Shown: positions 42,290 to 51,664 of the stretch, one piece after another | How the letters are laid out: each line of letters begins with the position of its first letter | Numbering within the stretch: the stretch's first letter is position 1 | Source: CAIMUM01 sp034429715 | Lineage (GTDB): Bacteria; Chloroflexota; Dehalococcoidia; GIF9; UBA5629 | Direction: 5' to 3' | Assembly (NCBI GenBank): GCA_034429715.1 | Contig: DAOUFR010000015.1 | Span: forward strand, 1 to 54,014 | Length of the DNA: 54,014 bases | Notes under the pieces: model-generated | Told to the model about the DNA's origin: nothing | Database searches by the model: none | What the model saw: only the letters and a program-made list of their open reading frames with translations | Program-made: the position numbers and the translations under genes

Positions 42290-43522
42290 TCATCCCCAGA
42301 TTGCCTTGATTATGTTCTCGCGGGTGACGCGCCAGGATGGTATCAGTCCGGATACTATGCTGACCGCAAACATACTGGACATGCTGCTTATCAAATCCGA
42401 TGGCACAACCAGCAGGCTCACCAGGCCCATGGGCAGCATCAATGGATGGCTGATGAAATACGGTTTCATTACGTACTCCATGACCAGCATGCCCAGGCAC
42501 ATGGCCATCAGGGTATAGAATAATGCCAGGAAAACATATGACATTATCACTATTTGCTCTTTCATGCCGATGGCTTTCATGATGCCGATCTGTTTTCTGC
42601 GGCTGGAAGTCGCAATAAAGATGACGATGAATATGGTGACCCCCGCTACTACCAGCCCGATGAAATAGACTATGCGTTTAATGATATCGAAACTCTGCGT
42701 TATCCCGCTGATAAGGCCGATAAAATCCATCCACGGCCGAAGCTCCTGTTTTTCGAGGCCGGCCAGCCTGAGCTCTCTCATATAGTAGTCCTCGGGATAA
42801 AGAGGGTCCGTTTTCACCAGAATTTCAGATGCCCTGTTATGCACGCCCAGCACCGATTCCATTTCTTTCTCTGTGACAAATACGCCCATGTCGGAGAGAG
42901 GAAAGATCGTGGAATAGATTCCCTTGATCTTATAAATACGTTTGATACCATTGTTGTATCTCACCGTTACCTCATCGCCGACGTTGGCGCCCCGCAACGA
43001 TTGCACTTCGAGGCTTGCACCGAAGCCTCCCGATATCTCCCTGCCCATGATGATCTCATCCCGGTCACCTTCTTCGAGGTAATGTCCTACGACCATGTGA
43101 TCCTGGATATTGGTTACTTTTATCTCTTCGGCAGGATCGATCGATTTGATCGTCCACCCGATGGATTTCACATCTTTGCCGTTTTTATCCGGATCGTAGG
43201 AGATGCTGGCGCCCATGGCATATCTGGATGAGCAGCTTATTACGCCCGGGATTGCACTGATCTTGCTCTTTACCAGTGAAGCCTGGGTAATGTAATCCTC
43301 ATCCGGCGACGGCTGAATAACTATATTGGATACGTAATTGTCTTTAACCTGCTTATAGGCAAGGTTGATGGCTCCGTTGAAAATACCTGTTATCAGGTTG
43401 ATTTGAAGGAAGGCCAGCATGGTTACCAGGATGGTTAAGACAGTCGTTCCTTTGCTGCCCCGCGTGATGTATTTAAATACCAGGAATAATGCTGCCTTAA
43501 GATCGTTCCACATTACGGTCAA
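42290..43522 (-). CDS. MacB/FtsX-type ABC transporter permease, second system
   Basis: 410 residues. One N-terminal helix (TTVLTILVTMLAFLQINLITG), an extracytoplasmic domain (about 50-270) and a C-terminal FtsX unit with three helices. The cytoplasmic loop SSRRKQIGIMKAIGMKEQ is typical. Only two genes are seen; unlike the 17-21 kb exporter it has no MacA-like partner. Substrate unknown; divergent from the glycosyltransferase cluster. Confidence 0.9.
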   Translation of the reverse strand: MTVMWNDLKAALFLVFKYITRGSKGTTVLTILVTMLAFLQINLITGIFNGAINLAYKQVKDNYVSNIVIQPSPDEDYITQASLVKSKISAIPGVISCSSRYAMGASISYDPDKNGKDVKSIGWTIKSIDPAEEIKVTNIQDHMVVGHYLEEGDRDEIIMGREISGGFGASLEVQSLRGANVGDEVTVRYNNGIKRIYKIKGIYSTIFPLSDMGVFVTEKEMESVLGVHNRASEILVKTDPLYPEDYYMRELRLAGLEKQELRPWMDFIGLISGITQSFDIIKRIVYFIGLVVAGVTIFIVIFIATSSRRKQIGIMKAIGMKEQIVIMSYVFLALFYTLMAMCLGMLVMEYVMKPYFISHPLMLPMGLVSLLVVPSDLISSMSSMFAVSIVSGLIPSWRVTRENIIKAIWG

Positions 43523-43614
43523 CTAACCCCGGCAATCCTATGCAACATTATACGCCAACTGCTTAAGTCTGATATCATATTTAGCGCAAAATTTATGCTT
43601 GAAAGAAGAGTGAA

Positions 43615-44853
43615 ATGCGAATCTGTATCTTGAGCTACCGCAGCTATCCCTACTCCGGCGGACAGGGCATCTACATGCGTTATTTGAGCAATGCCCTTCG
43701 CGATCTGGGCCACGAGGTGGACATGATGTCCGGCCCTCCTTATCCTATCGTAGACGATGGTATCGGGCTGATCAAACTGCCGAGCCTCGACCTCTACAGG
43801 TTTGGCTCCTGGCAGCGGCTGTTTATCGATCCCCGCAAGCTGAATACGCGCGCCAACTTCATGGAGTGGGGCGGCATCATGACGGGCTACTTCTCAGAAC
43901 CGCTGGCCTTCGGCATGCGCGCTTACCAGTATCTATGCAGCGATAATGCAAAAAAATACGATGTAATACATGACAACCAGACCATGTCATGGGGTATCGC
44001 AGATATCCAGAAGGCCGGTTATCCTGTGGTGGAGACCATTCATCATCCTGTTACCATCGACCGCGATCTGGCCATCCAGTCGGCCAAATCGCTCAAGGAC
44101 AAACTTGGATACCGCCGTTGGTTTTCTTTCACAGGCATGCAGATCAAGGTGGCCCGGCAATTGCCCTTTATCATAACGGTATCGGAAATGGCCAAACACC
44201 ATATCCATGAGATATTCGGCATACCTGAATCCAGGATGAAGGTTATATATAACGGTATCGACGTGGAGCTGTTCAGCCCGTCCGATGCGGTGCCCAGATT
44301 AGATAATCAAATACTCATGGTCATGAGCCGCGATACGGCGGTCAAGGGGCTACGTTTCCTGTTGGAGGCTCTGGCCGAGCTCAGAAAAAAATGGGATTTG
44401 AAGCTGGTGGTTGTGGGTAGGACACTGGGCGATGGAATGACCGAAAAGCAGATGGACAGGCTGGGCGTAACGGATGCTGTGACTTTCCGTGACCAGATAG
44501 AGACGTCGGAACTCATAGAGCTATACAGGTCATCGACACTGGTTGCCGTACCGTCCACTTACGAGGGCTTCGGTTTGCCGGCGGCGGAGGCTATGTCATG
44601 CGGCGCACCGCTTGTATCGACCACTGCAGGAGCATTGCCCGAGGTTGTGGGCGATGCCGGCATCCTCATTCCTCCAGCGGATTCAGCAGCGCTCGCCTCA
44701 GCTATTGACCAGTTGATGGAGAGCCCTGCCAAACGCCGTGAATACAGTGTTCTGGCGAGAAAACGCATACTGGAGAAATTCAACTGGAGCAATGCAGCCC
44801 GACTGACCGCCGAAGTGTATTTAGAAGCTATAGAGGCCAAACGAGCTAAGTGA
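43615..44853 (+). CDS. GT4-family glycosyltransferase, first paralogue
   Basis: 412 residues, GT-B fold. The N-terminus MRICILSYRSYPYSGGQG forms the first nucleotide-binding strand and acceptor loop. The C-terminal domain carries the GT4 motif YEGFGLPAAEAMSCG (E-x7-E) and PEVVGDAGILIPP. It transfers a sugar from a nucleotide or lipid donor, probably in surface glycan synthesis on the cytoplasmic face. Clearly a tandem duplicate of the next gene. AGAAGAGTG precedes ATG 43615. Confidence 0.93.
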   Translation: MRICILSYRSYPYSGGQGIYMRYLSNALRDLGHEVDMMSGPPYPIVDDGIGLIKLPSLDLYRFGSWQRLFIDPRKLNTRANFMEWGGIMTGYFSEPLAFGMRAYQYLCSDNAKKYDVIHDNQTMSWGIADIQKAGYPVVETIHHPVTIDRDLAIQSAKSLKDKLGYRRWFSFTGMQIKVARQLPFIITVSEMAKHHIHEIFGIPESRMKVIYNGIDVELFSPSDAVPRLDNQILMVMSRDTAVKGLRFLLEALAELRKKWDLKLVVVGRTLGDGMTEKQMDRLGVTDAVTFRDQIETSELIELYRSSTLVAVPSTYEGFGLPAAEAMSCGAPLVSTTAGALPEVVGDAGILIPPADSAALASAIDQLMESPAKRREYSVLARKRILEKFNWSNAARLTAEVYLEAIEAKRAK

Positions 44854-44962
44854 CGGCATGAGGCTGTTGAATTCAGCGCAGTCTTGATTAATATCGCTAA
44901 TAAATGTAAAATGTGTACGTGTTTTCAGCGCTTTTTACAGGTGATTTTGCGGGCTAATATTC

Positions 44963-46213
44963 ATGCGGATATGTTTATTAAGCTACAGGGCTTATAAATA
45001 CTCTGGCGGACAGGGTATTTACGTAAGATATCTCAGCCGTTCTCTGCAAAAGCTGGGGCACAGTGTGGATGTAGTGGCGGGGCCGCCTTACCCCGACCTG
45101 GCTGATGGGATCAACCTGATCAAACTGCCAAGTTTAGACCTGTACAGGTTGCCCGAGAAAAGGCGATACTTCATCAACCCTATGCTGCTCAACACCTGGC
45201 CCAACTTCGTCGAATGGCTGGGCGAATGCAGCGGTTGTTTCACCGAGCCGCATACCTTTGCCATGAGAGCCTATGACATGTTCCGACAGGACGGGCACAG
45301 TAAAAAATACGATATCGTGCACGATAATCAATGTGTGACCGATGGTATACTGAAAATCAGGCAACTGGGGATTCCTATGGTGACCACCATTCACCATCCC
45401 ATAACGATCGACCGTGAGCTGGCCCTTAAGGCCAGTAATTCCGCTTACCGCTCCTGGGGAATCAGGCGCTGGTACTCCTTTGCAGATACACAGATAAAGG
45501 TGGCCCGGCATTTGTCTCATTTTATTACGGACTCCGAGCATTCACTGCAGGAGATCATGAGCAGCTTCGGGTTGCCGCGCGAGCGTTTTAAAATCATTTA
45601 CTGCGGGGTGGATACGGATGTTTTCAGGGAACAACAGGGCTTGAAACGTTCCGCTAATCGAATTCTGGTGATCAACAGCGGCGACACGCCACTTAAGGGG
45701 CTAAAATTCCTGCTGGAGGCAGTCGCGGAGCTGCGCAAGACACGCTCGGTCGAATTAACAATAGTTGGTGAACCTCTGGTCAATGGTTATACCGAGGGAT
45801 TGATCGAAGCACTCTGTCTGGGCGACTGCACACAATACACCGGCAAGATAGATACCGACAGCCTGGTCAAACACTATGCCACGGCAACCATGCTGGTTGT
45901 GCCCTCGATATATGAGGGATTTGGACTGCCTGCGGCGGAAGCTATGGCCTGCGGGACACCGGTTATCTCCACAACTGCCGGCGCCCTGCCGGAGGTGGTC
46001 GGCGACGCCGGTATCCTGGTGCCGCCCGGAGATACGGGCGCCCTGGTGGAATCCATTACATCGCTGCTGGATGACGAGGCGCGACGCAGGGAAATGGGTG
46101 CAATGGGTGTCGCAAGAGTAAAGAGATTGTTTGACTGGGACCGGGCCGCCGGACAAACGGCGGATTACTATCGGGAAGCAATCGAGAGCCAAGTTAAGAT
46201 AAAGGTTGGATAA
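44963..46213 (+). CDS. GT4-family glycosyltransferase, second paralogue
   Basis: 416 residues. It starts MRICLLSYRAYKYSGGQG and aligns with the previous gene throughout (shared LIKLPSLDLYR, GPPYP, YEGFGLPAAEAMACG and PEVVGDAGILVPP). The last part is more charged. No strong ribosome site before ATG 44963. Differences in the N-terminal acceptor domain suggest the pair adds successive sugars. Overlaps or abuts the next gene. Confidence 0.92.
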   Translation: MRICLLSYRAYKYSGGQGIYVRYLSRSLQKLGHSVDVVAGPPYPDLADGINLIKLPSLDLYRLPEKRRYFINPMLLNTWPNFVEWLGECSGCFTEPHTFAMRAYDMFRQDGHSKKYDIVHDNQCVTDGILKIRQLGIPMVTTIHHPITIDRELALKASNSAYRSWGIRRWYSFADTQIKVARHLSHFITDSEHSLQEIMSSFGLPRERFKIIYCGVDTDVFREQQGLKRSANRILVINSGDTPLKGLKFLLEAVAELRKTRSVELTIVGEPLVNGYTEGLIEALCLGDCTQYTGKIDTDSLVKHYATATMLVVPSIYEGFGLPAAEAMACGTPVISTTAGALPEVVGDAGILVPPGDTGALVESITSLLDDEARRREMGAMGVARVKRLFDWDRAAGQTADYYREAIESQVKIKVG

Positions 46214-46217
46214 GATA

Positions 46218-47282
46218 ATGGTATTGGATAACAGCAGTACATTTGAGATGCCGGAACTGGAGGAGCTGTTATCCGATAAGTTTCTGAAGCCAACCTTTGA
46301 GAGCATAGTCAGCGTACAGGAAAATCGGGGCTCTGTACCCGAGGTCGAAGGCGGACTGGTAGAACCCTGGACACATGTGGAATGTGCTATGGCCATCGAC
46401 GCCGGCTGTTACCATGATGAAGCAGAGAAGGCTTATGAATGGCTGGCAGGTATGCAGCTGCCGGATGGAAGCTGGTATGCCAACTATCAGAACGGCAAAC
46501 CCAAGGATAAATATAAGGTCTCGCATGCCATATCTTATATGGCCGTAGGCGTCTGGCACCATTACCTGATCACCGGTAAAAGGATGTTCCTCGATGATAT
46601 GTGGCCGGTGGTACAAAAGGCTATAGATTATGTGCTGGATATGCGTAGTCCGAAAGGCGAGATTTACTGGGCCAGGGATGTGTCCGGCAGTGTTTATCCT
46701 ACCGCTCAGATTGCCAGTTGCAGTTCATCCTACCTGAGCATTAAATGTGCGTTGAAAATGGCGGAGCTGGTGGGTGAGGAGCGTGAAGATTGGAAACAGG
46801 CCAACGAGGTTTTACGCACAGCCATTCTCGGTATGCCGCTGCCTTATGGCGATCCTATCGATGAGAAAAGTATATCGGCCTTTGCCATGGATTGGTATTA
46901 TCCGGCACTATGCAGCGTCATTAACGGGCAGGAAGCAATTAACAGGATATACGATAGCTGGGACAAGTTCATTGTGCATGGCAAGGGGTCCGTCTGCAAC
47001 CTCGAGAAGCAGTGGGTCACTGCAGCTGAAAGCAGCGAATTGGCCATTTCTCTGGCCGTCCACGGCGAGTACTGGCAGTCGGCGATGATTTATTACTGGG
47101 TTCACCAGATGAGAGATGAAGACGGCGCTTACTGGTACGGCGTAGCTTTTCCCGAGCACGAGATATGGCCTTTGACGAAACCTACCTGGACTTCCGCTGC
47201 GGTCTTGCTGGCGGCAGATATGCTCAAACCCCTGTCAGCGACCAACCTTCTTTTCGACCACCACGATATCATTCTTCCTTAA
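46218..47282 (+). CDS. Six-hairpin glycosidase-like protein in the glycan cluster
   Basis: About 354 residues from ATG 46218; TTG 46206 is in frame and would overlap the glycosyltransferase stop. Repeated helical pairs with LPDGSWYANYQNG, AISYMAVGVWHHYLITGK and EDGAYWYGVAFPEHEIWPLTKPTWTSAAVLLAADML suggest an alpha/alpha toroid as in glucoamylase-like proteins or terpene-cyclase-like 'prenyltransferase' annotations. I do not see a confident catalytic pair. I recall similar genes beside two glycosyltransferases and a methyltransferase in Actinobacteria. The role could be glycan trimming or recognition. Confidence 0.75.
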   Translation: MVLDNSSTFEMPELEELLSDKFLKPTFESIVSVQENRGSVPEVEGGLVEPWTHVECAMAIDAGCYHDEAEKAYEWLAGMQLPDGSWYANYQNGKPKDKYKVSHAISYMAVGVWHHYLITGKRMFLDDMWPVVQKAIDYVLDMRSPKGEIYWARDVSGSVYPTAQIASCSSSYLSIKCALKMAELVGEEREDWKQANEVLRTAILGMPLPYGDPIDEKSISAFAMDWYYPALCSVINGQEAINRIYDSWDKFIVHGKGSVCNLEKQWVTAAESSELAISLAVHGEYWQSAMIYYWVHQMRDEDGAYWYGVAFPEHEIWPLTKPTWTSAAVLLAADMLKPLSATNLLFDHHDIILP

Positions 47283-47906
47283 GATGCCCAGGCTGTTTAC
47301 CATGGGCAATTCCCGGTAATCACCACTCGCCATAGCAAGCTTGTAAACTTCATAAGGCGCCTGCCCCCCTTTAGTTGGATCGGGGTAGATGTCGTGAAAT
47401 ATCAGAAATCCTCCCGGCAACAAGTACGGCGACCAGCATTCATAGTCCGAAAGCGCGGTCTGGTAGCTGTGACCGCCGTCGATAAAGACCAACCCCAGCG
47501 GCGTTGCCCAGTTCCGGGCGGCTACACCGGACCGCGTGACCATGGGGACGACGTTATCCTCAAGGCCGGCTTTGTGTAGAGTTTCCCGTAACAGGGGGAG
47601 GCTATTTATGCCGCCCTTATTGCTGTCGAAAATCTCAGGATCGAAATACAACTGGCCCGGCTGCTGTTCCTCCGATCCGCAGTGATGGTCTATGGTAAAG
47701 AGCGTGCTATTACTCCTTTTGCAGGCTGATCCCAGATATACTGCTGACTTGCCGCAGAAGCTGCCTATCTCCAGGCAGGGGCCGATTTTACAAGCTTCAA
47801 TGCCCATGTCATAAAGCTTCAGGCCTTCGTCCTCGGCCAGAAAACCTTTGATTTCCGAGGCAAGAGCTGCAATCGCTTCAGGATTATTAAAGTCCATTTT
47901 TTTCAT
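47235..47906 (-). CDS. Class I SAM-dependent methyltransferase
   Basis: 223 residues. The SAM-binding glycine loop CLEIGSFCGKSAVYLG is near residue 44, and LFTIDHHCG (near 68) is the acidic strand end. VFIDGGHSYQTALSDYECW (near 136) resembles the CmcI/TylF-type O-methyltransferases that modify sugars. Its 3' end overlaps the previous gene's 3' end by 48 bp, tail to tail. Probably O-methylates a sugar made by the adjacent glycosyltransferases. Confidence 0.9.
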   Translation of the reverse strand: MKKMDFNNPEAIAALASEIKGFLAEDEGLKLYDMGIEACKIGPCLEIGSFCGKSAVYLGSACKRSNSTLFTIDHHCGSEEQQPGQLYFDPEIFDSNKGGINSLPLLRETLHKAGLEDNVVPMVTRSGVAARNWATPLGLVFIDGGHSYQTALSDYECWSPYLLPGGFLIFHDIYPDPTKGGQAPYEVYKLAMASGDYRELPMVNSLGILRKNDIVVVEKKVGR

Positions 47907-47986
47907 AATCCGGCAAATCCTCTACATAATATAGTGACGGCCTGTGTTTTCAAGAGCGGCTGTGGCAGCATAAATACTATCGACAG

Positions 47987-50900
47987 TTAAGAGTTCCTCC
48001 TGCGGGATATAAAGACGAAAGCATTGATGAGGAGCAACAACACAACCACTATAACGATAATGATCCATATCCAGAAATTGGAAGCAGCGGGAACAGCGCC
48101 GGGCTGTTGTTTGACCGCCGGCTGCTTCTGCGACTGTGTAATGTTCTCAACCAGTGTAAATGTGCCCACCGGGCTGGGGTCGCTGACTACGGGAGCGACG
48201 GCTTTAACCTGCCAGTAATATGGAGTCGATAGCGCCAACCGGCTTTTCAACTCGAAAGCTGTGGTCGTGGTCGTCTCCTGGACGATCACATCGGTGAGCT
48301 GCGCATCCCTGGCCAGCGTGAACTGATACGTACCGGCATTTTTAATGGGCGACCAGCTGAAGCGGATGGGGGGTAGACAGTTGCTGCATATACCATCTAC
48401 CGGCGTCAACAATGTGGGCCCTAAATTTTCGGACGTGACCATGAACCCCGGTCTTACCGAGAAAAAGAGCGTAGCTGACCAGGGACTGTGTATGGGAGTA
48501 CCGGTCCATGATCGGGATGCGCGAACCCTCCAATAATAGGACCGCCCCACTTCCAGCTGGCCGGGCGCAATCCAGCATGACGGATCCTCCTGGTCGGCCG
48601 GGGTGACGACCCAGGAGCCTGTGACGTCGTCGACAGGTGTCATCTGCAATTGCTGGCTGAGCGGAAGAGTGAAGTTGACGTCCTTGGCTATGAGGACGTC
48701 ATAGCCGAAGATATCTTTCATGGGCCGCCACTTGAAATCGATCTGTTGAGCACGGCCGGTCACCGGATCGGCGCCGATCAGGCTGCCGGGCGCCGGCGCC
48801 GTAGGCCATGGTCCGGCCTTGGCTACCGAGTCCACAAATTGCCACAGGCAGCCCGTTCTCGCAATAAAGTTATAGTTCGTATTGTCGATTGCCCAGAGGG
48901 TGTTATAGGCGTTTGACGAGATGTGCAGTGAGGTCGGTTCACGTGTGAATTCAACCTGATTGGGGCTGCCGGGTTGCGGGAGCCCGTCAATAAGCTGGTC
49001 CCATTGAGGTGGGGGGGGTACCCTGACCCTGGCCTCCAGAGTCCGGTCAGCTCCGCTGCTGTTAATGGGCGGATCGATGTCTGTATTCCACGCGCCGTAA
49101 AGAACGCTGTTAAGCATGCAAAGACCGTAGAAGCCTCTGTCGGGAGGATCGAGAGGGTCCCAGTTTATGCTGGAGTCCATGGTCCAGCGGTAAATGATGC
49201 CGTTAGTGTTGGTTATCACGTCGCTGATGCCGGCATATATATTTTTGTGGCTCTGGAAAAGGTCATCCATTACCACATGAACGTTGCCCTGCTCGGGCAA
49301 TTCTTTGAGCACAGTGAATTGCGGTTTGAATGCGGAGAAATCAGCCCAGGCTATGCTGGTGTCGGTATTGCCCTCGGTGCCCACGAAAACATACTCTTTA
49401 CCGGTGCTGTCACTGACAGGGGGATTGCAGACCGTGTGTGCCGGGGCCAGCAGGTTGGTATCCAGTTTTTTTGCTGTTTGCCAGGTTGCGCCGCTCAGAG
49501 TGAGCTTGCGTACGAAGAAGTCACCCAGTACATACATCGTGGATTCATTGCGTAACGAGATGTCTTTGACCGGCATTGCGGCCAGTACATTCATCCATAG
49601 ATCTCCTGTGTCGGCGGAGTAGGTTATATTCTCCGTGCCCAGATCGGCAAAGACCACAACCTTGCTCATGGCTGATGATGCGGTATCGTGGGGAGCAAGG
49701 CGAAGTATGGTGCCTGTGTCGCTTGATGGCAGTGTGAAGATGCGTTCCCACAACTGACCCATCGGGTCGCTGGTACTGCGCCATACGCTGTCGATATCGG
49801 ATGTAGCGCCGGTGGTGTTCAACGAAGCAAGGTAAAGGGTATTGTTCCCCACAACATTCGATTCCTGCGGCTTTTCCACCGCAGCCACATCGGACAACTG
49901 ACTGATCCTCGTATTGATGATTCCGATCTGGTTCCAGGCGAATCCGTAATCCTTGCTGTACTGGAAAGCTGATTCGTCTGAGGGAGACTTTATTAGCCTG
50001 GAGAAGGGCCATTGGCCCGGCAACGATCCTGTTCCGCCTGCCGTTGAATTCTCGGAGCTTGTGCCGCAATAAGCCATACTCCCGTCAGAGCTCCAGGCCA
50101 GCAAAATGTTTGCTCGTCCGGTGCCGCCTCCGCCGGTGGCCGATTTCATACTGTCGGATTTGAGCCACGTAACGCACCCTGCGCAGGTTGCCTGCGGATT
50201 GGAACTCTGCCAGACATTGGCCAGTGCACGGGCGCTGTTGGCGGTGGCCTCGCCCGCTAATAGTATGCCGGTCGCATTGGTGCCCGAGTAGGCAATGGAT
50301 GATATGCGCTGCCCCGCCAAAGGCTGGATAGGTGGCGTGATAGTGAACCTGGTGGGTGTCGGACTTATATAAAACACGGCCGAAGCAACAGAAGTGTCGA
50401 ACACATTGACAAAGCAGCCGCGCAGGCTCAAATCGGTGCCTGTATAGTCAGAAGGTAATTCGATCCCGGTTCTTATTATGGAGGCCGCCGTATATGCGCC
50501 AAGCGTGACGGGGTAGCCTGCGTATCCTGCCGTGCCGTCCCATTGCGTGGTGTTGAGTATTGTGTCATGTTTGCCCAGGTGCATGGCTGCTCCAGCGGCT
50601 GTGAATGAAATGACTGCTATGGTCTGATCTGGATTATAGCCGGGCGAGAATTTAACTGAGGTGACGGCCGTCCAGAGCGGATCCCCCTGTGATACCCACG
50701 CCCCGGAAAAGGCCGTGCCGTACGGCCTGGTCAGCAGCCTGCCCTGTCCGGGCGGCGTTGTGCTGCGTGTACCGATGGCGATATCTCTTAACTTCTCAGC
50801 CGAATCGTATCTGGCTATATCCAGGCAGCTTATGTATTCGTTCGCATTGAGAGTGAGGCCGGTGTTAAACCAGTTGGCGCCGCCGTCGATAGAATAGTAG

Positions 50901-51328
50901 GCCATGCGGGGGCCGCCGGCCGGTGTTCCTGTCCCATCCGTGACGGCGATAATGAATTTTGCATCGTCGGGCGCCACAGCTATATTCCATACGGGGAACA
51001 AGGCGCCGTCGTTAGTCAGGCTTGTGCCTATATTGGGAAGCCAGCTATATCCGGCATCGATAGACTTGAAAAGGTTCGATACCGTTGCCGAAGAGTTATC
51101 AGTGCTCACGGCATAGAAAGTTGTGTTGTCCGGTCCGACAGCCATGTCATTGATGCCGCAGGTGCGTATGATCATACCGTTGGAACCATCGGAGGGTGTA
51201 TTCACCACACTCCAGGCCAGCGTCCTCTGTGTGGCGGCGCTGCTTTGGTTAAAAGGAATAGACAGGATGGTTACTGCCAGGATAAAGATAACCAGAATAT
51301 ACGGGTATGACCGGCGTACAATTCTCAT
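47987..51328 (-). CDS. Large anchored surface protein with BNR-like repeats
   Basis: 1113 residues. An N-terminal signal (YPYILVIFILAVTILSI) and a C-terminal membrane helix (FWIWIIIVIVVVLLLLINAF) with RRR tail frame a long extracellular part. Repeated beta-propeller-like units with Asp-box-type hints (SIDAGYSWLP, SIDGGANWFN, SKDYGFAWNQ, SADTGDLWMN) suggest a BNR/photosystem-assembly-like propeller (about 40-850). Two Fn3-like modules with RVRASRSW and YYWQVKAV follow (about 880-1070). Substrate or ligand unknown. It is divergent from the pilus ATPase, with 336 bp between them. Confidence 0.8.
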   Translation of the reverse strand: MRIVRRSYPYILVIFILAVTILSIPFNQSSAATQRTLAWSVVNTPSDGSNGMIIRTCGINDMAVGPDNTTFYAVSTDNSSATVSNLFKSIDAGYSWLPNIGTSLTNDGALFPVWNIAVAPDDAKFIIAVTDGTGTPAGGPRMAYYSIDGGANWFNTGLTLNANEYISCLDIARYDSAEKLRDIAIGTRSTTPPGQGRLLTRPYGTAFSGAWVSQGDPLWTAVTSVKFSPGYNPDQTIAVISFTAAGAAMHLGKHDTILNTTQWDGTAGYAGYPVTLGAYTAASIIRTGIELPSDYTGTDLSLRGCFVNVFDTSVASAVFYISPTPTRFTITPPIQPLAGQRISSIAYSGTNATGILLAGEATANSARALANVWQSSNPQATCAGCVTWLKSDSMKSATGGGGTGRANILLAWSSDGSMAYCGTSSENSTAGGTGSLPGQWPFSRLIKSPSDESAFQYSKDYGFAWNQIGIINTRISQLSDVAAVEKPQESNVVGNNTLYLASLNTTGATSDIDSVWRSTSDPMGQLWERIFTLPSSDTGTILRLAPHDTASSAMSKVVVFADLGTENITYSADTGDLWMNVLAAMPVKDISLRNESTMYVLGDFFVRKLTLSGATWQTAKKLDTNLLAPAHTVCNPPVSDSTGKEYVFVGTEGNTDTSIAWADFSAFKPQFTVLKELPEQGNVHVVMDDLFQSHKNIYAGISDVITNTNGIIYRWTMDSSINWDPLDPPDRGFYGLCMLNSVLYGAWNTDIDPPINSSGADRTLEARVRVPPPPQWDQLIDGLPQPGSPNQVEFTREPTSLHISSNAYNTLWAIDNTNYNFIARTGCLWQFVDSVAKAGPWPTAPAPGSLIGADPVTGRAQQIDFKWRPMKDIFGYDVLIAKDVNFTLPLSQQLQMTPVDDVTGSWVVTPADQEDPSCWIAPGQLEVGRSYYWRVRASRSWTGTPIHSPWSATLFFSVRPGFMVTSENLGPTLLTPVDGICSNCLPPIRFSWSPIKNAGTYQFTLARDAQLTDVIVQETTTTTAFELKSRLALSTPYYWQVKAVAPVVSDPSPVGTFTLVENITQSQKQPAVKQQPGAVPAASNFWIWIIIVIVVVLLLLINAFVFISRRRNS

Positions 51329-51524
51329 TAAATATCTATTACCCGTAGTCCGTTACCGAGCGCTGTGCTGCAAGCAGAAGTAAAGCAGATTTATTTGAAA
51401 TCTACCATAAACAGCATTCTATTTGCAAAATGGCAATTCGCATGTTAGATTAAGCTAAAAGGCATCTAAGGTTGCCCATCCGGTCGAAGCTGAATAGAAT
51501 GCACAGCCGGCGTGTTGATCTATT

Positions 51525-51552
51525 TTGACAACGGTCTATTTATACGTACAAT
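51525..51552 (+). promoter_or_regulatory. Promoter of the pilus/secretion operon
   Basis: TTGACA (51525-51530) is 16 bp from TACAAT (51547-51552) on the plus strand, about 110 bp before the ATPase start. The rest of the 336-bp gap (51329-51664) holds no gene I can see. Confidence 0.6.
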
Positions 51553-51664
51553 TTAGAAGGGTCTACTTTCCGGATGCAGAAAGGTTGGCCTGGAGAAGGC
51601 TATTTAGTTGATGAATACGGCGAACCCAATATAATAAACAATTGTATTTGAGGTACTCATAGAA

